Assembly (NCBI GenBank): GCA_900548675.1
Contig: URLJ01000027.1
Location: 1-23,888, forward strand
Source of the DNA: an uncultured Mollicutes bacterium
Lineage (GTDB): Bacteria; Bacillota_I; Bacilli_A; ML615J-28; CAG-313
Direction: 5' to 3'
DNA: 23,888 nucleotides
Below, piece by piece: positions 7,380 to 14,666 of this stretch (the first letter of the stretch is position 1; every line of letters begins with the position of its first letter). Under the pieces are notes generated by a model. The model had not been told where the DNA came from, searched no databases, and saw only the letters and a list, made by a program, of their open reading frames with translations. Made by a program: the position numbers and the translations under genes.

Positions 7380-9203
7380 ATGGATTATTCCCAAGTTAAG
7401 GTCAAAGACCTAAAAGAAATGAAACTTGATGAACTAAATGATTTGGCTAGTTTTATTCGTTCTAAAATAATAACTACGGTTAGTCAAAATGGTGGTCATT
7501 TATCTTCCAATTTGGGAATGGTTGAACTAACGATAGCTTTACATAAAGTTTTTGATACCCCAAGAGATAAAATTATCTTTGATGTTTCTCATCAAACATA
7601 TGCCCACAAATTACTTACTGATCGAGCAGAAAAATTTTCAACGTTGAGAAAAATGAACGGAATTAGTGGCTTTTCAAAATATAGTGAAAGTTTATATGAT
7701 GCTTGGGAAGCAGGTCATAGCTCTACTGCCTTATCTGCAAGTATTGGTATGGCTGTTGCGAGAGAAGCTGGAGAAGATATTGGGGAAATAATAGCAGTCG
7801 TTGGAGATGCTTCAATAACTAACGGACTTAGTTTTGAGGCTCTCAATTATTTAGGAGCTAATCCTCAGCATAAGGTAATAATAGTTATCAACGATAATGA
7901 AATGAGCGTATCTAAAAATGTTGGATCGATAGCGAGAACCTTTAATAAAATAAGAGTTAAGCGGCAGAAATCTTTGGTATATTCATTATTTCCTGAAAAA
8001 TCTCATAATATTATTGCTAGAATCAATGGTTCAATTAAGTCATTGATTTATCACAAAAATATATTTGATGTTTTAAATTTTAAATACTTTGAAGGAATTG
8101 ATGGACACAATATCAAACAATTAGTAAAGTTTTTAGAATTTGCCAAAAATTCTAACCGAAGTGTCGTTCTTCACGTAAAGACCACAAAAGGGAAAGGTTA
8201 TAAATATGCAGAAGAAGATAAAATAGGAGTTTGGCATCATGTTCCACCTTTTGAAATTGAAAGTGGTGCATTGAAAAGTTCACACATTAATGATTTGACT
8301 GGTGAGGTAATTAGTAAATATTTACTTACTAAATATGCTAACGATATGTCTATAAGAGTAATAACGCCGGCCATGTCTTTGGGATCTGGACTGAATATTC
8401 TAAAGGAAGAATGGAACGATCGTTTCTATGACGTTGGAATCGCAGAAGAAAATGCTGTTGTAATCGCAAGTAGCATGGCTCTTTGCAATATGACACCTAT
8501 TTTGTTTATATATTCGACGTTTCTCCAAAGGGCATATGATGAAATAATTCATGATATTGCTAGAACTAATCTTCCTGTTTTGTTTTGTGTCGATAGAGCA
8601 GGTATCGTTGATGGTGATGGAGATACCCATCAAGGTGTATATGATGTAAGTTTTTTAAAAAGTATTCCTGGCATTACTATAACGATGCCTAGTTGTTATG
8701 GAGAGTTAAAACAACTTCTTGATTTAGGGCTTGCCAAAAAGTATGGGCCATTTGTAATAAGATATCCTAAAGAATTAACCTTTGCTGTTGATAAAAAATA
8801 TGGAAATATTCAATATGGTACATGGGAAATACTATTGGAGCCTAAGAAAACTACTTTCATTACTTACGGCACCTCAGTATATGAGTTTTTAGAAGCTTTT
8901 CGTGCCAAAGAACTAATAAACGATGTTGGATTAATTAACGCAAGATTTATAAACCCACTTGATTATGATGTTTTAAACATGTTGTTTGAAAACAATACAA
9001 GAATTGTTGTGTATGAGGAAGTAATTAAAAATAACAGTTTGGGAACAGCTATTTTGGAGTATGCAAATGAAAAGAACATTAAAATTGATTTGCTCCACTA
9101 TGCTTTACCTAATTCGTATTTTCAAACAGCAACAAGAAAAGAATTGTTGGAAAAATATAATTTAAATATTGAAACAATACTCGAAGAAGTAAGAGGAAAA
9201 TAA
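7380..9203 (+). CDS. dxs: 1-deoxy-D-xylulose-5-phosphate synthase
   Basis: Thiamine-diphosphate enzyme (607 residues) condensing pyruvate and glyceraldehyde 3-phosphate in the first step of the non-mevalonate isoprenoid pathway. Seen in order: NGGHLSSNLGMVELTIALH, DVSHQTYAHKLLTDR, EAGHSSTALSASIGMA, the Mg/TPP motif VVGDASITNG with INDNEMSVS, WHHVPPF, GIAEENAV, YSTFLQRAYDEIIHDIA, and DRAGIVDGDGDTHQGVYD. The motif usually written AEQHAV reads AEENAV here, a mild departure; the catalytic glutamate is kept. The frame is open back to 7332, but the ATG at 7380 follows AGAAGGAGA (7366–7374) and gives the normal N-terminus. ispA, normally between xseB and dxs, is missing. Confidence 0.94.
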   Translation: MDYSQVKVKDLKEMKLDELNDLASFIRSKIITTVSQNGGHLSSNLGMVELTIALHKVFDTPRDKIIFDVSHQTYAHKLLTDRAEKFSTLRKMNGISGFSKYSESLYDAWEAGHSSTALSASIGMAVAREAGEDIGEIIAVVGDASITNGLSFEALNYLGANPQHKVIIVINDNEMSVSKNVGSIARTFNKIRVKRQKSLVYSLFPEKSHNIIARINGSIKSLIYHKNIFDVLNFKYFEGIDGHNIKQLVKFLEFAKNSNRSVVLHVKTTKGKGYKYAEEDKIGVWHHVPPFEIESGALKSSHINDLTGEVISKYLLTKYANDMSIRVITPAMSLGSGLNILKEEWNDRFYDVGIAEENAVVIASSMALCNMTPILFIYSTFLQRAYDEIIHDIARTNLPVLFCVDRAGIVDGDGDTHQGVYDVSFLKSIPGITITMPSCYGELKQLLDLGLAKKYGPFVIRYPKELTFAVDKKYGNIQYGTWEILLEPKKTTFITYGTSVYEFLEAFRAKELINDVGLINARFINPLDYDVLNMLFENNTRIVVYEEVIKNNSLGTAILEYANEKNIKIDLLHYALPNSYFQTATRKELLEKYNLNIETILEEVRGK

Positions 9204-9204
9204 G

Positions 9205-10893
9205 ATGTTAACAACATTAACAGTAAAGAATTTCGCTATAATTGATAACATAAGCGTCGATTTTAAAAAAGGTTTAACCGTTCTAACTGGGGAAACAGGT
9301 ACCGGAAAGTCACTAATTATTGATGCAATCGGGCTTTTACTAGGGGATCGTGCTTCAGTGTCTATGATTAGAAAAGGTGCATCAAAAGCCATAATTGAAG
9401 GCATTTTTCAAACAAATAATAAAAATGTTTTAACTAAACTTGATGAATATGGCATAGAAGTTGATGATAACGATGTAATAATAAGACGCGAAATCAATGA
9501 AAATGGTAAAAGTATAATCAGAATCAACGGAATTATTGTAACACTTGCTCAATTAGATGAAATATCAAAATATTTCGCTGATATTCATACACAAAATGAT
9601 ACGAAAAAACTTTTTGATGTTGCAAATTATGTTGAGTTTATTGATAATGATAACACATCTCAAAGTTTGATAGATTATCAAAATTGTCTTGAAACTTATA
9701 AAAATGATTTAAAAAAATATACTGATCTTAAAAAAAATGCTGAAGATGCAGCAGCTAACTACGATTTTTTACAGTATCGCTTGAAAGAATTAAAAAATGC
9801 ATCTCTAAAACCAACCGAATTAGCTAATTTGGAACAAGAAATCGATGCTCTTAATAATTATGAACTAATTTTCAAAAATTTGCTAACTATAAAAAATATT
9901 TTAAGTGAATATAATATAGTAGGAAATCTATATGAAATTCAAAAAGCTTTAGAAGATTTATCAAAATATGATAGCACATATAAAAATTATGCTGATAGTG
10001 TAAAAAATACTTATTTTGAAATTGAAGATTTGGAAAGCGAGATATCATCAAAATATAATCATTTAGAGTTTGATGAAGATAGATTAGATCAAATTAATGA
10101 ACGCGTTAACTTTCTTAAAAACTTAATGAGAAAGTATAATATGGATATTCTTGATTTAATATCTTATCAAAAAAAACTTGAAACAGATATTGATAAGTAT
10201 GAACAATTTGACTATTATATTGATAAAGCAAAAAATGAATTGCTACTTTCTTTTGAAAAGTTAGTTGTAGCAGCCAATAAATTAACCGCTATTAGAAAAG
10301 AGAATGCAACTACTTTAGAAAAAAATATCAAAGAGACGTTAAAAGATTTGTGTTTAGATAAAGTACAAATAGATATTAGATTTGAAAAAGTACCATTAGA
10401 TGATCAGTTTAATAGTGCCCCATTTAAAAATAATGGTGTTGATAATATTGAATTCTTTATATCATTTAATGTAGGTGAACCTTTAAAAGAATTGCGAAAG
10501 GTTGCATCAGGCGGAGAAATGTCTAGAGTAATGCTTGCATTAAAAACGCATTTATTAAAAAATATGCAATTGTCAACCATTATCTTTGATGAAATAGATA
10601 CTGGAATTAGTGGGGAAGTTGCCAAGGCAGTAGCAGAGAAAATGCTTGAAATTAGTATTGATACTCAAGTGCTTGCGATAACGCATTTGCCTGTTGTAGC
10701 CGCTGCTGCTAATCAGCATTTATATTTAACAAAAGAAGTGGTAGACAATAGAACAATTACTAAAATAAAAGAATTAGACTACAATGAGCATATTAAGGAA
10801 ATTGCAAAAATGACATCTGCACCAATTGGAGATGAAAAAGCAATGTCATTTGCAAGTGATATGGTTCATCATTTTGAAAAAAATAAAAAATAA
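9205..10893 (+). CDS. recN: DNA repair protein RecN
   Basis: SMC-like ATPase of 562 residues (Bacillus RecN about 576) that acts early at double-strand breaks, tethering DNA ends with RecA. The N-terminal half-site contains NFAIIDNISVDFKKGL and Walker A GETGTGKS (29–36). A coiled-coil central region spans roughly 150–390. The C-terminal half-site has the ABC signature VASGGEMSRVMLALK (433–447), Walker B TIIFDEIDTGISG (about 458–470) and the H-loop AITHLPVVAAAA. The start lies one base after the dxs stop with AAGAGGAAA upstream. A hairpin terminator follows. Bacillus has tlyA and argR between dxs and recN; both are missing here. Confidence 0.95.
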   Translation: MLTTLTVKNFAIIDNISVDFKKGLTVLTGETGTGKSLIIDAIGLLLGDRASVSMIRKGASKAIIEGIFQTNNKNVLTKLDEYGIEVDDNDVIIRREINENGKSIIRINGIIVTLAQLDEISKYFADIHTQNDTKKLFDVANYVEFIDNDNTSQSLIDYQNCLETYKNDLKKYTDLKKNAEDAAANYDFLQYRLKELKNASLKPTELANLEQEIDALNNYELIFKNLLTIKNILSEYNIVGNLYEIQKALEDLSKYDSTYKNYADSVKNTYFEIEDLESEISSKYNHLEFDEDRLDQINERVNFLKNLMRKYNMDILDLISYQKKLETDIDKYEQFDYYIDKAKNELLLSFEKLVVAANKLTAIRKENATTLEKNIKETLKDLCLDKVQIDIRFEKVPLDDQFNSAPFKNNGVDNIEFFISFNVGEPLKELRKVASGGEMSRVMLALKTHLLKNMQLSTIIFDEIDTGISGEVAKAVAEKMLEISIDTQVLAITHLPVVAAAANQHLYLTKEVVDNRTITKIKELDYNEHIKEIAKMTSAPIGDEKAMSFASDMVHHFEKNKK

Positions 10894-10898
10894 ATACA

Positions 10899-10945
10899 AA
10901 AAGTGTCTTTAATCCCATTTATTAAAGATGCTTTTTTATTTTTTT
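10899..10945 (+). terminator. Terminator of the nusB–recN unit
   Basis: AAAAG-TG-TCTTTAAT (10899–10913) pairs with ATTAAAGA-TG-CTTTT (10921–10935), interrupted only by two mismatched or wobble positions, around a seven-base loop, and is followed by a long T-rich tract. Confidence 0.8.
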
Positions 10946-11016
10946 CAGGGAATAATATAATGAGGCATAAAATTTAATTTTTAAAAAAAGCCTTATTAAG
11001 GAGATGAGTCGAGAAA

Positions 11017-12048
11017 TTGATAGAAAAAATATATAAAAAGGTTTTATTTACTTTAATTTTATTATTTACTCTTACTTTTAGTTTTACTATGCCAGAAGTA
11101 AATGCTGCTCCATCAAATGAAAAATATGTCATTCCAGGTGGTAATTCCATCGGATTAAAAATTGACACAGGCGTTTATATCGCAGGAAAATATGAAGTGA
11201 AAACTTCAAACGATAAAGTTTCACCATGGATGATGAGTGATATAGAAGTTGGCGATAAAATTATTAAGTATAATGACTTGAATGTTTTAACTGCAAATAA
11301 TCTCATTACCTTTTTGAATCATGAAACAAGTGATAAAGTTCGTTTAACTATTTTACGAAATAAAAGAACTTTACAAACAAACATTAAAGTAGTAGAAACA
11401 GTTACAGGGGCAAAATCACTTGGATTATATTTAAAAGATAAATTGTTAGGAGTAGGAACCTTAACATTTATAGATCCTGCTTCAAAACTATATGCTTCAC
11501 TTGGACATGGAATTTATGATCAAAAAGTTATTATCGGTGATGTCGATGGAACGCTAACATTTTCAAATGTCGAATCAATCAAAAAAGGTAATGCAGGATT
11601 ACCTGGTGAAAAAAGAGCTAGTTTATCAAAAAAAGAAATAGGAGACATTGCAGTAAATAATATTACTGGCGTATATGGAAAAATTAAAAATGAAAATTTA
11701 GTAAATAATCAAAAACGCGTAAAAGTAGCTTCACAAGATGAAATTGTTTTGGGACCAGCACATATTTTAACTGTTATTGATGGTGAAAAAATAGAAAAAT
11801 TTGATATAGAGGTAGTAGAAATAAATAAACAAAATAGTAGAAATATCAAAGGCATAAAAATTAAAGTCACTGATGAAGAACTGCTCAATAAAACAGGAGG
11901 AATAATCCAAGGTATGAGTGGAAGTCCTATTATTCAAAATAATAAGTTAATAGGTGCTGTTTCGCATGTTATCGTTGATAATCCTAGTTATGGTTATGGA
12001 ATCCACATTGAATGGATGTTGAATGAGCTTTTAACCATAAAACATTAA
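11017..12048 (+). CDS. spoIVB: SpoIVB peptidase (S55 family sporulation signalling protease)
   Basis: Serine protease made in the forespore that crosses to the intermembrane space and cuts SpoIVFA, releasing SpoIVFB to activate sigma-K. The 343 residues comprise an uncleaved signal/anchor helix (about 8–30), a PDZ domain (about 45–125) with MSDIEVGDKIIKYNDL, and the S55 domain. The catalytic triad is visible: His164 in SLGHGI, Asp286 in VTDEELLNKTGG and Ser301 in GMSGSPII. The Asp–Ser distance of 15 matches the Bacillus enzyme. At 343 residues it is shorter than the 425 of B. subtilis. The start must be TTG (11017), since an in-frame TGA lies ten bases upstream; AAGGAGATGAG (10998–11008) precedes it. 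It lies directly before spo0A, as in Bacillus. Confidence 0.93.
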   Translation: MIEKIYKKVLFTLILLFTLTFSFTMPEVNAAPSNEKYVIPGGNSIGLKIDTGVYIAGKYEVKTSNDKVSPWMMSDIEVGDKIIKYNDLNVLTANNLITFLNHETSDKVRLTILRNKRTLQTNIKVVETVTGAKSLGLYLKDKLLGVGTLTFIDPASKLYASLGHGIYDQKVIIGDVDGTLTFSNVESIKKGNAGLPGEKRASLSKKEIGDIAVNNITGVYGKIKNENLVNNQKRVKVASQDEIVLGPAHILTVIDGEKIEKFDIEVVEINKQNSRNIKGIKIKVTDEELLNKTGGIIQGMSGSPIIQNNKLIGAVSHVIVDNPSYGYGIHIEWMLNELLTIKH

Positions 12049-12050
12049 AA

Positions 12051-12059
12051 TTCGACAAG
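12051..12059 (-). promoter_or_regulatory. Spo0A box 1 (upstream of spo0A)
   Basis: Plus-strand TTCGACAAG is the complement of CTTGTCGAA, eight of nine matches to the Spo0A box TTTGTCRAA. It starts three bases after the spoIVB stop and faces the second box, so the pair is convergent with centres 42 bases apart, close to four helical turns. Confidence 0.65.
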
Positions 12060-12081
12060 ATTACTTAAAAAAAATAGTAAT
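12060..12081 (+). repeat. Hairpin between the two Spo0A boxes
   Basis: ATTACT (12060–12065) and AGTAAT (12076–12081) flank an A-rich ten-base loop. Nested inside the Spo0A-box inverted repeat, it could also weaken read-through from spoIVB, although no proper T tract follows. Confidence 0.35.
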
Positions 12082-12092
12082 TTCTAGTATTA

Positions 12093-12101
12093 TTTGTCGA
12101 A
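12093..12101 (+). promoter_or_regulatory. Spo0A box 2 (perfect consensus)
   Basis: TTTGTCGAA matches the Spo0A-binding consensus TTTGTCRAA at every position. It lies 58 bases upstream of the -35 hexamer of the spo0A promoter, consistent with autoregulation of spo0A by its own phosphorylated product, which is established in Bacillus. Binding here is inferred. Confidence 0.75.
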
Positions 12102-12158
12102 ATGGTTCCTTTTATAACCCATACATTGCGAAAAGTAATATAATATGAATGATATTTC

Positions 12159-12187
12159 TTGCATTTTTTGTAGATAAGTGTTAGAAT
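12159..12187 (+). promoter_or_regulatory. spo0A promoter, sigma-A type with extended -10
   Basis: TTGCAT (12159–12164), a 17-base spacer and TAGAAT (12182–12187), with TGT directly before the -10 to give an extended element. It lies 22 bases before the spo0A ATG. Bacillus spo0A also has a sigma-H promoter; no convincing sigma-H -35 (AGGAWWT type) was found here. Confidence 0.65.
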
Positions 12188-12209
12188 AGTTGTGTAGGGG
12201 GAAAAAATT

Positions 12210-12998
12210 ATGCAAAAATTACGTTTAATGGTGGCGGATTCTCAAAATTCTGAGATAGAAGCCATACAAAATTTTTTTAAAAATCGCGAAGATGTATGTG
12301 TTGTAGGAGGATATACTGACGGTATTGCTTTAATGAATGCCTTGCGGGTAACTGATGTTGATGTATTACTTATAGACTTGTTATTACCACAATATGATGG
12401 TATAAGTGTATTAGAAGAAATTAAAACTAATCAAGGAAGATATCATACACCAAAAAGAATAATTGCAACATCGCAATTTTCAAGCAGTTTTGTCGCAAAC
12501 AAACTAAGCAAATTTGGTGTTGATTATGTTTTAATAAAACCAACAAAAATTAATACTTTATATAATCTATTAACTGATATGATTAATAATCCTAACGCTC
12601 ATTTAAGCGATGATGCTTATAATGTTGATTTAGATAGTGAAATCACTGAACTACTTCATGAAATAGGTGTGCCTGCTCATATTAAAGGCTATCTATATTT
12701 ACGTGAATCAATCATTATGGTATATCATAATATTGAATTATTGGGGCAAATTACTAAAACCCTTTATCCTGAAATTGCAGAACGTTTTTCAACAACGCCG
12801 TCTCGCGTTGAAAGAGCAATACGCCATGCGATAGAGGTGGCATGGGTTAGAGGTAATGTTGAAGCTATTAGTGATATTTTTAGCTATACTATTAGTTATA
12901 ATAAATCTAAACCAACTAATTCGGAATTTATCGCAATGATTGCTGATAAGTTACGTCTCGAACATCGTAAGCTAAAAAAAGTACAGTTAGTTGCATAA
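12210..12998 (+). CDS. spo0A: Sporulation master regulator Spo0A
   Basis: Response regulator (262 residues) that, once phosphorylated by the phosphorelay, binds 0A boxes and starts sporulation. The receiver domain (1–125) has Asp10, phospho-acceptor Asp56 in LLIDLLLPQYDG, switch residue Thr87 and Lys110 in VLIKP. The usual acidic pair is D10-S11 rather than DD/DE. After a short linker, the DNA-binding domain (about 145–262) is almost textbook: LGQITKTLYPEIAERF, TPSRVERAIRHAIEVAWVRG (recognition helix) and PTNSEFIAMIADKLRLEH. The ATG follows AGGGGGA. It is preceded by two Spo0A boxes and followed by a strong terminator. Identity is certain; the effect of Ser11 is not known. Confidence 0.97.
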   Translation: MQKLRLMVADSQNSEIEAIQNFFKNREDVCVVGGYTDGIALMNALRVTDVDVLLIDLLLPQYDGISVLEEIKTNQGRYHTPKRIIATSQFSSSFVANKLSKFGVDYVLIKPTKINTLYNLLTDMINNPNAHLSDDAYNVDLDSEITELLHEIGVPAHIKGYLYLRESIIMVYHNIELLGQITKTLYPEIAERFSTTPSRVERAIRHAIEVAWVRGNVEAISDIFSYTISYNKSKPTNSEFIAMIADKLRLEHRKLKKVQLVA

Positions 12999-13002
12999 CG
13001 GG

Positions 13003-13042
13003 AAAAATACCTATTCAAATTTGAATAGGTATTTTTATTTTT
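13003..13042 (+). terminator. Strong terminator of spo0A
   Basis: A perfect 34-base palindrome (AAAAATACCTATTCAAA and its complement, 13003–13036) followed by a T-rich tail. It lies five bases after the spo0A stop. Confidence 0.92.
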
Positions 13043-13048
13043 CATAGT

Positions 13049-13075
13049 AAAAAGGGCTATTTCTAGCCCTTTTTG
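13049..13075 (-). terminator. Terminator of the minus-strand small membrane gene (bidirectional)
   Basis: AAAAAGGGCTA (13049–13059) pairs perfectly with TAGCCCTTTTT (13064–13074) around a TTTC loop. Read on the minus strand it ends in a T run and lies just after the stop of the 62-residue gene; it can also back up the spo0A terminator. Confidence 0.85.
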
Positions 13076-13098
13076 TGATATAATTATGATGGTTTTAA

Positions 13099-13287
13099 TT
13101 ATTGAAATAATACAATAATAGATGCTACAATTGGCAAAATAAGCATAGCTGCTACAAGAATGATTATACAAGCTTTACCCCACCATGTTTTACTTGGAGA
13201 ACCTTGTACGATGATTTCTTCTGTGCCATCGGCTTTAGTTTGTTTTGTTATAAATTTTTTCTTTTGGTTTTTGTTATTTTGTTTCAT
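13099..13287 (-). CDS. Small single-pass membrane protein, unknown function
   Basis: A 62-residue protein with a lysine/asparagine-rich N-terminus (MKQNNKNQKKKF), a short polar middle (TKADGTEEIIVQGSPSKTWWG) and one C-terminal transmembrane helix (about 39–61), giving a tail-anchored layout with the charged end likely cytosolic. The frame is open 11 codons further upstream, but the ATG at 13287 is preceded on the minus strand by GAGGTGT at good spacing, so I prefer it. Its own extended -10 (TGATATAAT) and a clean terminator support expression. The paired Trp and GKxxI just before the helix are typical of lineage-conserved small membrane proteins of Bacilli, but I do not recognise a named family. 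Confidence 0.75.
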   Translation of the reverse strand: MKQNNKNQKKKFITKQTKADGTEEIIVQGSPSKTWWGKACIIILVAAMLILPIVASIIVLFQ

Positions 13288-13324
13288 TAGACACCTCAAT
13301 TGATAATATTTTTTAAACATACAT

Positions 13325-13333
13325 ATTATATCA
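13325..13333 (-). promoter_or_regulatory. Extended -10 promoter of the small membrane gene
   Basis: On the minus strand this reads TGATATAAT, a TGn plus perfect -10, 37 bases before the ATG at 13287. No good -35 is present at 17-base spacing (TTCCCT). Confidence 0.55.
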
Positions 13334-13394
13334 TATTTTTTTTAAAAAGGGAAGTGATATTATCCAAAAAAATAGAATTATTTTTCATATTGAC

Positions 13395-14612
13395 ATGAAT
13401 TGCTTCTTTGTAAGCTGTGAAATAGCTGAAAATCCTGATTTATCAGGCAAGCCTGTTGTTGTTGCACCCAATTCGAGTCGTAGAAAAAGTATAGTTTTAA
13501 CTGCTAGTTATGAAGCCCGCAAATATGGAGTTAGATCAGCGATGCGATTAAGTGATGCAGAGAGACTATGTCCAAATTTAATAGCTGTTGATTCTAATAT
13601 GGAAACTTATGTGAAATATTCGCGCTATTTTTTTAATTATTTATACAGCATAACACCTTTAGTGGAGCCAGGTAGCATCGATGAAGCTTTCATCGATGTA
13701 ACGGAGATTTGTCATGGTGCAGATGCTCTTGATCTAGCAGCTAAAATTCAAAATGACTTATTACAAAAGTATAAATTACCATCAAGTATAGGGATTGGTC
13801 CTAATAAATTTCTCGCTAAAATGGCTTCTGACATGAAGAAACCATTAGGAATAACAGTTTTGAGAAAAAGAGATATTGAAAAACAGTTGTGGCCCCTACC
13901 TATTAATAATATGATAGGAGTAGGTAAAAAAACACTTGAGTTATTAAACATGATTATGATAAAAACAATTGGTGATTTAGCTACTTTCAAAGATATAAAA
14001 ATGTTAAACGAAATGGTTGGTGAAACAAATGCCGCAAATTTATTGAAGCATGCGAGAGGAGAAGGCTCAAATGTTATTGAACCAGAAAAACACAACGATG
14101 TTTCATCGGTTAGCAATTCACATACCTTTGATAATGATGAATATAATACAAGTATTGTAAAAGAAACGTTGAAAGTTTTGACTAATACCGTTTCTTATCG
14201 ATTAGAAAAAAGGGGTTATGCTGCATCTACTGTGATCCTTCAAGTAAAATATAGTAATTTTCAAACAGTAACAAGAAGTAAAACGCTTGATGAACCAACT
14301 GCAGATGAAAGAATATTATTTAGCGTGATAAATGAATTATATGATGATTATATTGAGGAAGATCTTGGAATAAGATTGGTTGGTGTAGCCTTAGGAAAAC
14401 TTCAAAAACACGAACAAGATCATCGGCAATTGACAATTTTTGATAATTTGAGTCAAGATGAAAAAGATATCGCTGTTAATGGATTATTAAAAAAAATTCA
14501 AAAAAATTTTGGTGAAGATGTTATCATGCGAGGCGTCAATAAGGTAACAGAAGAAAAAGAACAGAGAGATAATGTTTTTATAGAAGGAAAAATAAAGAAT
14601 AATAGAAATTAA
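13395..14612 (+). CDS. dinB: Y-family DNA polymerase (Pol IV/DinB-like); N-terminus probably starts upstream
   Basis: Translesion DNA polymerase. From the first in-frame ATG (13395) there are 405 residues: CFFVSCEI, VLTASYEARKYGVRSAM, catalytic GSIDEAFIDVT (Asp96, Glu97), SSIGIGPNKFLAKMASDMKKP, helix–hairpin–helix region MIGVGKKTLELL, little-finger domain, and clamp-binding motif QLTIF (345–349). The family's first catalytic aspartate lies in HIDMN, and here the codons for IIFHID sit directly before the ATG in the same frame. A start at 13395 would therefore lack it. No ATG, GTG or TTG occurs in frame upstream: only ATT (13359) or ATC (13362) after GGGAAGTGAT, or a GTG at 13354 in another frame joined through a run of seven As. 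The gene lies divergent from the small membrane gene. Confidence 0.88.
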   Translation: MNCFFVSCEIAENPDLSGKPVVVAPNSSRRKSIVLTASYEARKYGVRSAMRLSDAERLCPNLIAVDSNMETYVKYSRYFFNYLYSITPLVEPGSIDEAFIDVTEICHGADALDLAAKIQNDLLQKYKLPSSIGIGPNKFLAKMASDMKKPLGITVLRKRDIEKQLWPLPINNMIGVGKKTLELLNMIMIKTIGDLATFKDIKMLNEMVGETNAANLLKHARGEGSNVIEPEKHNDVSSVSNSHTFDNDEYNTSIVKETLKVLTNTVSYRLEKRGYAASTVILQVKYSNFQTVTRSKTLDEPTADERILFSVINELYDDYIEEDLGIRLVGVALGKLQKHEQDHRQLTIFDNLSQDEKDIAVNGLLKKIQKNFGEDVIMRGVNKVTEEKEQRDNVFIEGKIKNNRN

Positions 14613-14641
14613 TTGAAAAAAATAAGTAGTTGTGTTATAAT
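14613..14641 (+). promoter_or_regulatory. Strong promoter of the mscL–glpK–zinc-ribbon operon
   Basis: TTGAAA (14613–14618), 17-base spacer, perfect TATAAT (14636–14641) with TGT before it (extended -10). It begins at the base after the dinB stop. Five of six matches at -35 and six of six at -10 make it among the best promoters in the window. Confidence 0.85.
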
Positions 14642-14666
14642 AATTGTTAGAAATATGGAGGACATC

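Noticed and set aside
10956..10973. TATAAT and CATAAAAT before spoIVB as sigma-A, sigma-G or sigma-E promoter
   Set aside because: No matching -35 element at the spacing each sigma factor needs was found, so the spoIVB promoter remains unassigned.
12126..12150. TTGCGA, TATAAT and GAAT in the spo0A leader as a second or sigma-H promoter
   Set aside because: TTGCGA–TATAAT spacing is only seven bases, and no AGGAWWT-type -35 lies 12–14 bases before the GAAT.
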